NCBI RefSeq assembly: GCF_000143415.4
Contig: NW_003314272.1
Coordinates: 1,583,146-1,647,145, forward strand
DNA length: 64,000 nt
Source: Selaginella moellendorffii
Taxonomy: Eukaryota > Streptophyta > Lycopodiopsida > Selaginellales > Selaginellaceae
Direction: 5' to 3'
Shown in pieces: positions 1 through 10,294 of this stretch. The notes below the pieces were generated by a model, which was not told the DNA's origin, searched no databases, and was given only the letters and a program-made list of their open reading frames with translations. The position numbers and the translations under genes are program-made. Each line of letters starts with the position of its first letter. Positions within the stretch are counted from its first letter, which is position 1.

Positions 1-112
1 TTTGCGCCATAGCAGCAAGCAACTTCCTGCACAAAAGCATACAACGCAAAATACCTCCTTTTGATTGCTTTACAAACGATATCATGGTTTGTACAATATA
101 CTATCGAGTTAC

Positions 113-740
113 TCATCGATATAAATATCGTGTCTTGCTTGAACAATCCTCCCAGTACTCTTCTTTCCTCTCGAGCTTTGGGCCTTGCTCGTCTCTCTCG
201 GAGCCTTCGTCCTCATCGCTGGCGGTGGTGGCAATCGTGACTTGGGGTCTTCGTTTTGGTAGAAGGAACTTTCTTTGCTTGCGATGGAGTCTCGGCTGAT
301 GATACTGTGGCCTTGCTCCTCTTAAACAAGTTTCCCAGACCAAACTTTGCCTTCACTTCTTCTTCCTCCTCCTGACTCTCTTCTTCTTTCTCGGCAGCCA
401 CTGTGCCTCGCTTGAAGAAACCACCCAAGCCATTCTGCGATGTCTCGCTGATGGAAGCTCCAATATCCTTCATCTTTGCCCCCAGAACTTCCAGCGACGC
501 TGCCGCAGCCTTGGCTTTGTCTTTGGCCTTTTGAGGGTTGGCAACCGCCTGTGCTTCCTGTTTAGCCAGCTCCTTTCCCTCTTCCTCCAGCTCGTTGGCG
601 AGAGCAGCGGCATCCTTCGCCTCTTCCAGCGCTTTGTTGGCTTCGGCCTCTGCCTGCTCCCGAAGTTGTCTCTGCCGCTCTTCGGCCTCCGCTTTGGCTC
701 GCGCCTCCGCCAATTTAGCTCGTCTTCCATTCTCTGGTAT
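113..740 (-). pseudogene. coiled-coil protein C-terminal fragment
   Basis: An open minus-strand stretch encodes a Lys/Glu/Ala-rich segment typical of a long charged coiled coil (repeats of EAEE, EANKALEEAK, KAKDKAK). Two similar short motifs ending in FFKRG and LFKRS follow, then a Ser/Thr/Lys-rich tail with a stop near 213. A neighbouring frame continues as an acidic tail (SDEDEGSERDE) to about 113, so a frameshift is likely. There is no convincing ATG: the frame opens upstream into the end of the helicase exon at 740-801. I do not recognise the family. A shorter, partly diverged copy lies at 10937-11200. It may be the 3' end of an unrelated gene joined to the truncated helicase by rearrangement. 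Confidence 0.4.
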
Positions 741-2790
741 AGCACGAGATCTTAGTTTCCTGGGAAATATCATCCAAAAGATAGTCCAACACCTGGAGTC
801 CAACACAAGTTAGACATATTTCGAAGAAGAATGTTTGCTCACAGTCCGACAATCTTCATCCTCGTTCACGAGATTCAAAAGCGCATCTCTGCATAACAGG
901 ATAAGCATCTTGTAGAGAAACTTACTCTTACCTGAGATAGCATATTCAATACAGCGGTCACTAGGCTCGACAAAGATTGTTCCTGGTTCAAAATGCAATT
1001 CATCGTAAAATCTGATTTTTACGGCCTTGGCCAAGTTGGCGCCTGAAAAAGAGAAGAGAAATGTTTTGCACGCATCTATAATGCTAAAGGCACCCGAAAC
1101 TTTTGCCGTAAAAATAATCTCTGCTGCTTCAAGAAAACTACAAATTTCATTTTTTGCAACATACTTCACTGCCTGAAAATTCCCAATGTCTGTATAAGAC
1201 ACAAAACAGATATCATACCTTCCTTTTTTCCGTTTTATCACCACGATATAACGCCTTAAATACTCTTCTTTCAAACACGGTCCCACTTCTTCCTAAGGAT
1301 GTCCACAATAAAGCAATCACGTCTTTAACCACCTACAATATGCAATGAAAGTCAGCCAACTAGAAAAGAAAAGCGAGCATGAAACCTTCTTGCAGTAGAC
1401 TGCTACTCCATGCATATTGAACGGAATCTTTCGACTACGGAAAGCAGATTGAAATATTTTGCCTGTGACCTACAAGAGAAAATGACGAAATCAAATACAC
1501 ACCTGTTGCCTGTAGAGTATAGCAAAGTTTGCAAACACCGGCTTGATGTCACTGGCATTTCCAGGATTTCATCGACCACAAATGTGCACTGTGCTTCTTC
1601 ATTTCGGCACTCCATAACAACTGTCTGGAGAACCAAAAATATATATGTTCTGAATTCCTGATACCTTTTCTCCAAAATCGTTATCCATTCGCACAACTTT
1701 AGCACTGCAGCCTGAATCATTATGTTGAACATCTCACTGCTTCTACAATGCAGCCAGTCGAGCGATAATTTTGTTGTGGTCTCACCTAAGCACGCAGACA
1801 ACAACTCACATGACTACGTTATTTATTTCAGGTTTTCAGACCTCTTTGTAGTTTGGAACGTCATTCCGGAATGTGGAAAAACCACCATTGAAGCTGAAAA
1901 CGGACTAGCAAAAGTTAAATATTAGCAGAACGTACCTGGTGATATCCGACCCAACCACAGTGACCCTCCCGTGCAGAGAAAGAAGCCGCAAAAGCTTGTA
2001 CTGCATCACACTCGTATCTTGGAATTCGTCAACGAGTACATATGCCCAAGTGTTGTGACATTCCGCTAACGCTGTGTGAAAGAAGGATGTTGCAGTACAC
2101 TGCACGCTTTTACCATTAGGGAACAGCTTACTTCTCCGCATGAGAGCGACAGAGTTGCAAACAAAAGGAATGAAACATCGAGATCATAAGTTCCTTGGAC
2201 GCCTCCCCCACCACAGCAGCGACGCGGTCCATCATCTCCGTTGCAGCAGCTGTTGTGAAGGTCATTGTTCTTGGAGTCTACCCCCTGTGCCGAACCCTTG
2301 AGCTTTGCAACAAAAGAGGGCGAGAGAGAGAGAGGACTGCACTGCACTGCATACCTCGTTTAACAGTGTCAGAATACGTGCGACCATTGTAGAGGTCTGA
2401 TAAACGAATCGAAGTAGTCAGAAAAACTAGCAATGAAGAAAAAAAAAAAAAAAGTGTGTACCTTTCCACTTCGCGGCCCCGCAACAATCAGAAGTAGCGC
2501 TGCATCCCTTCGGGACACATTGAGCTTCCGGAGATACGTTGGCATGTCTGCTGCAGAACCTCCATCGCGTCAAAGCCTATCAATCTCCTCGAAAGCGTCA
2601 TCATCAAAATCGTCCAAAGAATCGGGACCAACTCCTGCTTCCCCTCCACACACAGCAGCATTCACATCCAGATCCGGCCTCACCCCGCGCACCTTCTTCC
2701 TCTCAGATCACTCACCACACTTTTTCGGGCAAAAGCATCAATCGATACCTCTGGTCCAAATGGAGCTTTTCCTCGTAAACTTTGTCATCC
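740..2790 (-). pseudogene. SRS2: SRS2-like UvrD-family DNA helicase, 5' half, copy 1 (decayed)
   Basis: Reading the minus strand downward gives UvrD/SRS2 helicase blocks in family order, separated by short introns. They are: a Q-motif region and P-loop (2462-2520), TSTMVARILTLLNE (about 2350-2400), motif Ia TFTTAAATEMMDRV (about 2200-2270), motif II with DEFQDT (about 2020-2050), motif III region VTVVGSD (about 1945-1965), a DEIL region (about 1570-1600), CSFLEAAEIIF (about 1110-1145), an EQSLSSLVTAVLNML block (about 948-990) and YLLDDIS (about 770-800). It then stops after TREWKTS. The motif V-containing C-terminal half is absent here. Defects are visible: the first exon is deleted and frameshifted against copy 2, the P-loop reads GPRSGK instead of GPGSGK, the Q-motif Gln is Arg, and about 12 nt are missing near the FNGA block. 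SRS2-type helicases remove Rad51 filaments; this copy is very unlikely to do so. Confidence 0.75.
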
Positions 2791-2813
2791 TGCCCTAAAG
2801 TTTCGAATTTTGG

Positions 2814-2821
2814 TAGGGTTT
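2814..2821 (-). promoter_or_regulatory. telo-box (AAACCCTA) upstream of the 2836 start
   Basis: TAGGGTTT on the plus strand is the plant telo-box read in reverse. It lies 15 nt upstream of the ATG at 2836, inside the short divergent spacer between the helicase remnant and the plus-strand gene. The same site is kept in the duplicate copy at 13372-13379. Telo-boxes are known in plant promoters of growth and ribosome-related genes; their role here is inferred. Confidence 0.45.
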
Positions 2822-2835
2822 TGGTTTCTGTGGAG

Positions 2836-3758
2836 ATGGAGAGGCTGGTAGCCCGGTGTAAGAGCAAGATAAGTGCAGCCGAGAAGAAGCTGTTTGGGCG
2901 GAGTAAGAGCAAGAAGAAGGAAGAGCTCCAGGAGCAGCTGGATGACATGCGGAGGAGACTTGAGGTAAGTAAATAGCGTGGATTGGAAATGACATCTTTG
3001 GTTAGCAACTTGAGGCTTCACACGAGGAGGATTCGCAGGAGGAGGAGGGTTTGGAGCCGTCCTCAGAGAGGAGGCCTTCATAAGCGCCTCCCTCATGGCG
3101 CTTTGAAGCTGCTGCAGTTTGTGGGCACCTGTAGCGATAAAGGGGTCGCTCTTTTCATCGGAACTCCACCTGCGACTCTAGCGTTAAGCCCACAGCCAAC
3201 GTGCATCGTCGTGGCTTACAAGGAGACCATGGTGTGGAAGGAAGGTGGAGAAGTTACTGTGACGATCAATGGGCAGACTGTGAAAGGTGAGGTTGTTTCC
3301 CTGTTTCCCAGGAAGCCTTGGGTGGCTGCTGTTGAGCTCTTCGAACCGGTAAGCTACTGCTTCAATACCCTGATTCATCCTGATCGGGTGTTTTTCTGAT
3401 TCAGTTGGGACTACCTCCTAAGGTGCCTCTTATGGTTGGTCTGCCTCGAAATGAAGAGGTGGTTTTTGTGCGGCGGGCTGGGGAAGTTGAACTCCCTGCA
3501 ATCCTCAAGAAGCACTACTTACCAGATGAAGTGGCTGGCATCGTCCCTGGTGTCCAAGTGGGTGATGTTATCGTTGAATGGGATTCAGATTCAAGGAGCC
3601 TGAGGGTGAGTGGGATTGTTGTCAAGACGGAGAAAGATGGTGCTGTGGTGGGGCTGCCCGTGGATGACGCCACGCTACACTTTCTTGAGGCGGACAAGAA
3701 GAGCTGGTACCGAACAAAATACCCAGGGCGACTCTTGGCGGTGGGGAAGTATGGGTAG
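2836..3758 (+). CDS. uncharacterised coiled-coil / beta-rich protein, copy 1 (exon with inversion)
   Basis: Duplicate of the gene at 13394-14313. Exon 1 is 2836-2964 (basic coiled coil, KKLFGRSKSKKKEELQEQL). The final exon is 3405-3758 and is nucleotide-identical or nearly so to the duplicate. In the middle exon the segment 3013-3096 is the reverse complement of the matching segment in the other copy. Using the ordinary acceptor near 3005, the frame hits a stop inside the inverted piece. An alternative acceptor at 3066 (CCTCAG) restores the frame, giving join(2836..2964,3067..3348,3405..3758), about 254 residues with a changed linker. Whether this splice is used is unknown, so the gene may be functional or a pseudogene. 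The function is not recognised; see the duplicate for the domain description. Confidence 0.55.
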
Positions 3759-4046
3759 TTGGAATGGTATGTGGCTGGTTTACGCTACGATAGCTACTGA
3801 TAGTTAGTGACGATCTTTTGGTCAGACTGAACAACGACGGATATATATGTAAATTTTGGACTTCTAGATTAATGGAAGAGCTGCTTTTGCTAGGCTCTGC
3901 AAATTCGCCATGTGAAATTGAGGCTACGTCTCAACAATACTTTTCATCAGCTTTAATTATTCAGACTTTGAGCTTCTTTTCTATCTGTTACTTGTGGAAA
4001 GACTCTCGTATGGTTCATAATCAAGGTTGACCATAACCAGTGAAGT

Positions 4047-6060
4047 ATGTTTTATGTTAAACTAAGTTGTATCGTCGTCGTCCACGAGCCAGCAGCAGCA
4101 GTCCGGCGGATGTGGTCCGCGGGGGACGTGGAGGAGCAATGTGAGCTGGAATGCGCATCTTGATGAGGCTTGGCATGATGTTATTTCCTGGAACTCAATC
4201 CTCTCAGCAAGTGCCCAAAGCGGGCATCTGGAACATACCAAGCTTCTGTTTGATACAATGCCTGTGCAGGGCTTGGTTGCAGTAACCACCATACTAACAG
4301 GTTACGGGCAAAGTGGTCGTGTTACACACTCCAAGAAAATCCTTGATCAAAGCCCAGATAAAGATCCGATTGCCTGGGACGCCATGATTTCGGCTTATGC
4401 GCATAATGGGCGTTTTCAAACGCGCTGGATGTGTATGGTGCGATCAAGGTTGAAGAGGAGAGACCGGGCTCCACGTTGGTTCTTCTCGTGTGTGGACGCA
4501 CTGGATAAGTTTGGGATGGCTTGCGTTGCTTCGCATGGGATCGTTGCAAACAAGCTCCATGGACTGGCGATTGTTTGCTGGGTGCATCGACGAGCTATAG
4601 CAATTTGGAACATGGTGCTCACGCAGCTAAGACTCTCTTGGGTGGTGCCGCCCATGACCTCCTTGCGAACATGTATGCGATGAAAGATGGAGCAACCAGG
4701 AAAGTATGGTCTTTTCGAAGAGGAGGACAAGGTTGGCTGAGAGTTTGCGATGAGGCGATGGTTGCTCTAGCTCTAAGAACTGGATTGCCCTGCTGCTCGA
4801 CGATTCGAGGGCGAGATATCGCTCCAACTTGCTGATTCACAGGTATGGGAAGCCTGGAAACTTGGAGCTTGCGTGCAAGGCTTTTGGGGCCATCAAGCAT
4901 CCCAATGTTTTCTCGTGGAAGCTTTTCATCGCGGCATGCATTTTACCGGACGCAAGAGAGGTGTTTGGAACACAATCCTGCGTGGTCATTTCCAGCTCGC
5001 TAACCTTCGCGAAGCTATGGCAGTGATGCCGGAGGAGAGGGGCGTCGTTTCGTGGACTACTGTCCTCTTAGCAAATGCCCAAGCAGGGCATTTTGACGTT
5101 TCAATTGCCTTGTTTAATGTGATGCCCGTACGTAGCGTGGCCAGCTGGAATACTCTTTTACAAGCGTACACATTGTTCAAAAAGCTGGCAGAGACTCGCG
5201 ATTTGTTTTTCTGCGTGCCTTTAATGAGATGTTTCAGCGTGGAAATGCTGTAGCGGGGCATTGTGCCGGGGCTCAAATAAATCCATGCCAGAGATGGACG
5301 TGGTTTCTTTAACGTCAATGATGAAAGCATTTGGCGAGGCTGGGGGCTTGCAGGGAGCGCAAAAAGTATGTGATTCCTCTCCCGCGAAGACATCGTGTGC
5401 TGGAGCGCCATGGTAACCGCGTGTGCGGAAGATGCTAAGTGCCTGTTTGACCGGATGCCTGAATGGAAAACGGTGGCCTGCTCGGCCTTGATCTCGGCCT
5501 ACGGCCAACACTTCCATCTCGAGGCAGCCATGCAGGTGTTCTTCGTGGTTTCCTGCAATGCACTCTTGACCGTTTACTCCAAAAGCTGCAGACGCTCGAC
5601 GCAATAGCCTACCGTAATGTGGGATCCTGGAGCTCGCTGGCCGCAGCTTACGCCGATAACGGGAGTCTCGAAAACTCAGCAAAGGTATTTGCAATGATCC
5701 CCGACCCGGATCCCGTGTCCTGGAGCTCCATGATCACAGCCTATGCTCGATCTGTAACCAAGCCACCATACCACCCGACTGATGCAGCTCCAGGGCTTCG
5801 CGCTGGACAGCATCACATTCCTGGGCATTCTCAACGCTTGCAAGCAAAGGGGGCTGCTTACTCATAGTGGCGGAGCACGACTATGGAGCGGTCATCGACG
5901 CCCTTGCCGGATCGGGGCTCTTGGGCTGCGGCGAGGAGCTCGCCGCCAGCCTGCCGCTGGGATTGGACGCTGCCGGTTGCGCGTCACTGCTGGGAGCTTG
6001 CCGGATCCACTGGGACGTGAGCCTTGGAAGGCGGGGTGTGCGAAGGCCTCGCACTCCAAT
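4047..6060 (+). pseudogene. decayed PLS-class PPR gene, copy 1
   Basis: Several plus-strand frames carry plant PPR repeat signatures, such as VISWNSILSASAQSGHLEHT, VVSWTTVLLANAQAGHFDVS, SVASWNTLLQAYTLF, VGSWSSLAAAYADNGSLENS and PVSWSSMITAYARS. They end in DSITFLGILNACKQRGLLTH, which resembles the last repeats before an E domain. The repeats lie in different frames with stops between them, so no single long reading frame exists. The stretch is almost identical to 14600-16541 apart from a few substitutions and a small indel near 5225-5250 (15780-15815 in the other copy). PPR proteins bind organelle RNA; this copy should not make a full protein. Confidence 0.7.
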
Positions 6061-6080
6061 CCATATAGCAGTTGAGAATA

Positions 6081-6446
6081 TTATAATACACCTCCAGCCT
6101 CCCAAGAGGGATCTCCGAGCGAGAACTTGGCTAGTGTTGGTGGTGGATGGAGCGTTCGAGTTTGCTTCTTCTTGAGCACCTCCGCCGCAAAAAAATGGTG
6201 GATGTCGTCAAGGATTTTAGTCGTCCTCATCGTGTCGTCGTAGTCCCAGGAATCGTACCTGCTGCGGGAGGCGATGATTTCAATCTCTCGCTTGGGCCTG
6301 GATTGAGCAAGCGTGGCGAACAAGACGGAAATTCCAGTACTCCGTAAATGGTCCGACTGCTGTGGCTGCCCTTGCTCCTGTGCGCGCTCGTATGACTTAA
6401 GGTGTGAGTCGGCGCCCCAGCGGGTATCTGAGGATGCCGGCGTCAT
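6081..6446 (-). CDS. hypothetical protein (uncertain)
   Basis: A 121-codon minus-strand frame with an ATG at 6446 contains a protein-like stretch (RYDSWDYDDTMRTTKILDDI followed by HHFFAAE). I do not recognise it. It could instead include an intron starting at a GT within the SRSRYDS codons. It lies between the PPR remnant and the protease gene. A plus-strand frame over 6147-6347 competes with it. No motif, signal peptide or membrane segment is visible, so confidence is low. Confidence 0.2.
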   Translation of the reverse strand: MTPASSDTRWGADSHLKSYERAQEQGQPQQSDHLRSTGISVLFATLAQSRPKREIEIIASRSRYDSWDYDDTMRTTKILDDIHHFFAAEVLKKKQTRTLHPPPTLAKFSLGDPSWEAGGVL

Positions 6447-6844
6447 GCTCTTGAGTGCACTTTGGCCTCGTCTACGCGACCTTGCTTCATCAAGAAAATG
6501 CCCAGGTTACACATCTTCTTGTTGTCCGGTTCCATGGACGGAGCTTTCCTGCCAATGATTCACAGCTTATGATCAATGGATTCGTCGAGCGGGCGATGGG
6601 ATTGCTTACCCCTGTAGACTGCATCCGCTGCAGTGTAATCGGATTGATGCAGATTCCCATGTGGCTTACTCTCATCCTCCACAAAGGTTGTCAGGCGTAT
6701 CCACAAGATGCATTACCAGCGTTTGACTTGATCTGCCCAAGTGCAGCTCACGTTCAAGACAGTAGCGGAAAGCAAATCTGTGACTGCATTCTAAAGATGA
6801 ATATCCCGTCACAATCATTCCCTGATAGAATATTCTAGCTGAGA

Positions 6845-6852
6845 AAACCCTA
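6845..6852 (+). promoter_or_regulatory. telo-box upstream of the protease gene
   Basis: AAACCCTA lies 73 nt upstream of the ATG at 6926, in the expected promoter or 5' UTR position. It matches the motif seen before several other genes in this window. Confidence 0.4.
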
Positions 6853-6925
6853 GTGGGTCCAAGGGCGGCGTCTTCTCGCTAGGTCACATCTGGTTGCGGT
6901 TGCAGCAGGTGGGTTCTGAGTGGAG

Positions 6926-7547
6926 ATGTCAACGGTTTATTTTCAGCAAGCAAGGGATTACATTCTCCGTGGTGGAGATGGATCTTGTGGCATTATTATT
7001 AGTCCAGACACTGTAGCCACATACTTGCATGACAATCATACTCAATGGGTCGTAGGGCAGGAAGTGGCATTTTATCAGAGGGATGGCACAAAAATAAAGC
7101 TGAAGGTGAGTAACATTCACCCTCCAGGTGACACTATTCTTCTTAAATCTGCCCAGCAAAGGATGAATGCTCCAGACCTTAACACAGATGACGTAGATAC
7201 CCTTTGTGGTGCAAAATACATGATGATTGGGCTCTCAGGAAAGGATGCCGCTCTTCGTCCACGAGAGGGCATTCTTCAAGGCGCAGCTCGACATGGCCCA
7301 TATATGATAGGTATAGCTTCTTTGCAAAACCCTTTAATTGTTCACTCCTAATGTCATAACATTTCTAGGCTCGAGTGGGTCAAGCAAAGGTGACTCTGGC
7401 GGTGGTGTATTCGACATTAACAATCCCGACATTTTATTAGGAATGAATATTGGACACAGCCCCAACATTGAATATGCTGTTCAAGATTGCTACACACCAC
7501 CATCGGCATGGATAGTACCAAGTGGTCTACTCAAGCTACTCTCCTGA
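6926..7547 (+). CDS. compact trypsin-like serine peptidase
   Basis: The model is join(6926..7310,7369..7547), 187 residues, with one phase-1 intron of 58 nt (GTATAG...TTCTAG). The fold signature is trypsin-like: a GSCGIIISP strand, a His in VATYLHDN (H35) at the usual TAAHC position, an Asp in GDTILLKS (D69) matching the DIALL motif, and SKGDSGGGVFD carrying the catalytic Ser and oxyanion glycine. All three triad residues are therefore present. No signal peptide is seen, so it is probably intracellular or plastid/nuclear rather than secreted, unlike most S1 peptidases. At under 190 residues it is shorter than the usual 220-240. I start at ATG 6926; the codon two triplets upstream is GTG. Substrate unknown. 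Confidence 0.65.
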
Positions 7548-7769
7548 TCACTCTCTTCTGTCATACTTTTATGTTCTACTTACTAGACTGTTTGTTTATT
7601 TCTAAGTTTGCTGATTGTAATCTGCATTTACCATCGCTGTTTACCTGACACAAAGAGAAGGAATGTTATAATGAAAGCAAAAGTAAGAGCAAACCTTCCA
7701 CGCCTTGAAGTTTCCAGGTAAATTTCAGTCTCCTTTTCCTCGGAGACAAGAACGTTCTAGAACATCTCA

Positions 7770-8000
7770 AGTCAATCTACGAGTTGAAAGAACTTGACCA
7801 CTGCTGCATAGTGTTTTGATGAAAACTTCGTTTGAAACTTCTTTTGTTCTTCTCCCTGGAAGCGAGTAATATTTCCTGAAGAAAGAAAAATAGTACCTGT
7901 ATGTTTGTGTCTCCAGCAAGTCCAATGAGTTTGCAAGACCAGCCTAAAGCGCACAAAATCGAAGAATAAGAACTGGGACAAACAATTCGAGAGACAAGAA
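7770..8000 (-). other. possible minus-strand exon remnant, unidentified
   Basis: The minus strand has an open stretch ending in a stop near 7772, with the phrase RFQGEEQKKFQTKFSSKHY followed by AAVVKFFQLVD. It is preceded by a GT/AG-flanked segment near 7895. It looks like coding sequence from the end of a gene, but I cannot name the family and cannot connect it to an upstream exon. Confidence 0.25.
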
Positions 8001-8004
8001 TACC

Positions 8005-8310
8005 TTGTTAACAGCACCTTTCTTTCCTGGAGTGTTTCCTCCGCTAGATCACTCGACTGCCTTCAGAGTGGCTCCTCCTCCACACCCGAGATTTGGATAT
8101 CCTCTGAAACCAGCACCACAGGGCCCCAACAAGGGGGCTCCTCCAACTCCATTCCCAGGATTTGCAAACTCTCCACCATCCTTTCCTGGAGGATTCCCTC
8201 CACATCCAAGCTCCAGCAAGCCAGGGAGCGCTCCGCCAACGCATGGATCTCACTCCACTCAAGCACCGCCACCTTTCCACGGAACCAAGAAGTCTAGATC
8301 ACCAAAATAA
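8005..8310 (+). pseudogene. proline-rich protein fragment
   Basis: An open plus-strand stretch is very rich in Pro, Gly and Phe (PPPHPRFGYPLKPAPQGP, PSFPGGFPPHP), like plant cell-wall proline-rich proteins. It has no good ATG and no signal peptide and ends 97 nt before the Ole e 1-like gene. It may be the 3' end of an older duplicate of that gene or a lost first part. Confidence 0.35.
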
Positions 8311-8406
8311 ACGTTGGAGCTTACCTTGTGACCGTTCCTCAATTCCTGGCACGGACCTTCCAGTTAGCGATAAATCCTCCTCTTCCTGTCCAAATGTCCA
8401 AAAAGA

Positions 8407-9363
8407 ATGGCGATGCTGCTACTCTCGCCACAACTCCTCGCGGCCAGCGCCGCGAGAGACCTCTACACCGCCGAGCTATCGGCTCCCTCGTCCACGAGGA
8501 TCGTCCTTGGCCACGCCATCTGCAACACCTGCTGGCAAATCACCGCCAACTCGATGCCTCTTCCCAGTACGTGCCTCTCTAGCAATCCTGAGCTTTGCTC
8601 GATCTCCTCTTTTCCTTGTGTGATCTGTGCAGACGGTACCGCAGCTGTCAAGTGCTTCGATGCTGGCGGCCGGATCATCGTCCGAGAGACGAGTAAAACG
8701 GGAGCCTTCACGGTGGAGCTCCCGCTCTAGATCGCCGACTCGGTTAGCATGCTCTTGACATGGGGGCCACTCAATCACCTCTGAAAGCTGGTTGCAGGAT
8801 GGACGGCAAGTGTATGGAGTCGGGCCATCCATGTTTTGTCACCGAGCGAAGCTCCTGCATTGCAGTGGCAATCACTGGCAGACACAATCCTCAATCTCTT
8901 CGCCTCCGTTGTCAGTTTGCCAGTCACCTTCCTCGACTGCTATGCTCTTTCCGAACCATCGTCTGCATGGAGCGCTTCCAACACTGGAAACGGTGGTCTC
9001 CAGGTCAACCTCTCCTGCAGCAACCTTTTCCCGTCCACTCCATCCTCTTCGTCATCTCCATCTCCGGGACTTCCGACCTTCCCATTTCCACTGTTTCCGC
9101 TCCAGACTGTTCCAACGAGCACTCCCTTCACCGTTCCTTTCCCAAGCGTTCCCAGCATTCCTTTCCCAAGCGTTCCCATTCCTACGAGCATTCCTTTCCC
9201 AAGCGTTCCCATTCCTACGAGCATTCCTTTCCCGAAGATCCCCCCCAATAACCATCGGTCTGACCACTCCACAAACACCAGCTGCTTCCCTGGCTCTCCT
9301 GTATCATTTTCTCCACCAAGTCCTGCTCCCTATCCTACACTGTCCCCAGCCTTGATGTTGTGA
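8407..9363 (+). pseudogene. Ole e 1-like proline-rich cell-wall protein, probably broken
   Basis: The ATG at 8407 starts a signal peptide (MAMLLLSPQLLAASAA). An Ole e 1-type segment follows: GHAICNTCWQ, then, after a 66-nt intron (8567-8632, GTACGT...GTGCAG), NGTAAVKCFDAGG and TSKTGAFTVELPL. These resemble the first Cys motif and the GxF motif of the pollen Ole e 1/extensin family. A TAG at 8728-8730 then interrupts the frame. Further downstream the same frame reopens (8836-9363) with a Cys-containing stretch and a long Pro/Ser/Phe-rich tail containing tandem PFPSVPIPTSI units. Either another intron removes the stop or the gene is a pseudogene. Secreted wall protein by family. Confidence 0.4.
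9120..9240 (+). repeat. short tandem repeat coding PFPSVPIPTSI-type units
   Basis: The string ATTCCTTTCCCAAGCGTTCC recurs several times with 15-18 nt spacers, giving repeated proline-rich units in the plus frame. The minus-strand and other plus-strand open frames here are by-products of the repeat. Confidence 0.7.
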
Positions 9364-10294
9364 GCTGCAGTTTTGTATAGAAAAGTTAGTGACTGATCGG
9401 AATTGTCCAATACTTACAGGACCTGTTTTTCAGCAAACCCCTTTCCCTGATCGATGATCACAAAGCCTTGTGCTGCTCGATCACCTTGGAGGCATGAAGA
9501 CGTGAAGATGGATTCACAGTGCAACCGAAGCGCCGAAGAAACGCAATCTACAATCAGAGTTTTAGAGGGTCTATTGTCGGTGCATATCCACAACCTGTTT
9601 TGCCGTTGCAGGAACGGAGCCCATTGTACGCTCAGAACATTTTTGCTGGCAGTACTCCTGGAGAGGCGAGTAAAATAAAATAATGTGAGAACAAACCTGT
9701 CGTTCTGCAGGAAGTTTTTCCCACTTGACACTCTTATACAAATACAAATAGAAATATATGTATTTCCGGCCAGTAAAACTTACCTGGTCGGCGTACGCTA
9801 ATGCTGCAATGAACGTTTCAACGCGTGCACTGTATCCTGTGTAACTTACGAAATAAAAGGTGATAAAGCGTATTTCTATGAATATAAAGACCTTGTTCTT
9901 CGCAGCCGCTCGTCTATAGCCAAACCAACCTACAATTAAAATGACCACCATCACAAAAGCCTGGTCTTACTTTCATGAGCAGACGTTTTGGATCCTGAAA
10001 AGCAGACTTACCTCCAAAGATGAAGACTCGTGAAGCAGTGGCGTTTCCAATTCGTTGGCCTAGAAAGATGAAATCAAAGCTAGCAAGAAGAGGGCAATCT
10101 TACCTTCACAATGAACACCCTGTCCCACTCCAGTCCCTTCGACTGCAAAACAAAGAGAAAATGGTAATAGAAACATAGAAAGACGATAAGCTCGCACCTG
10201 ATGCATTGTTGTCATCGTCACTGAATTATGATTTTCTTCTTGGCAAGTTCGAAAGTTCTCGGTCTCTCCAACAATTATATGGTCCAGAAAAGCT

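Noticed and set aside
8940-9278. Minus-strand frame rich in Gly/Lys/Met repeats
   Set aside because: It is the complement of the proline-rich tandem repeat on the plus strand and has no start context or family similarity.
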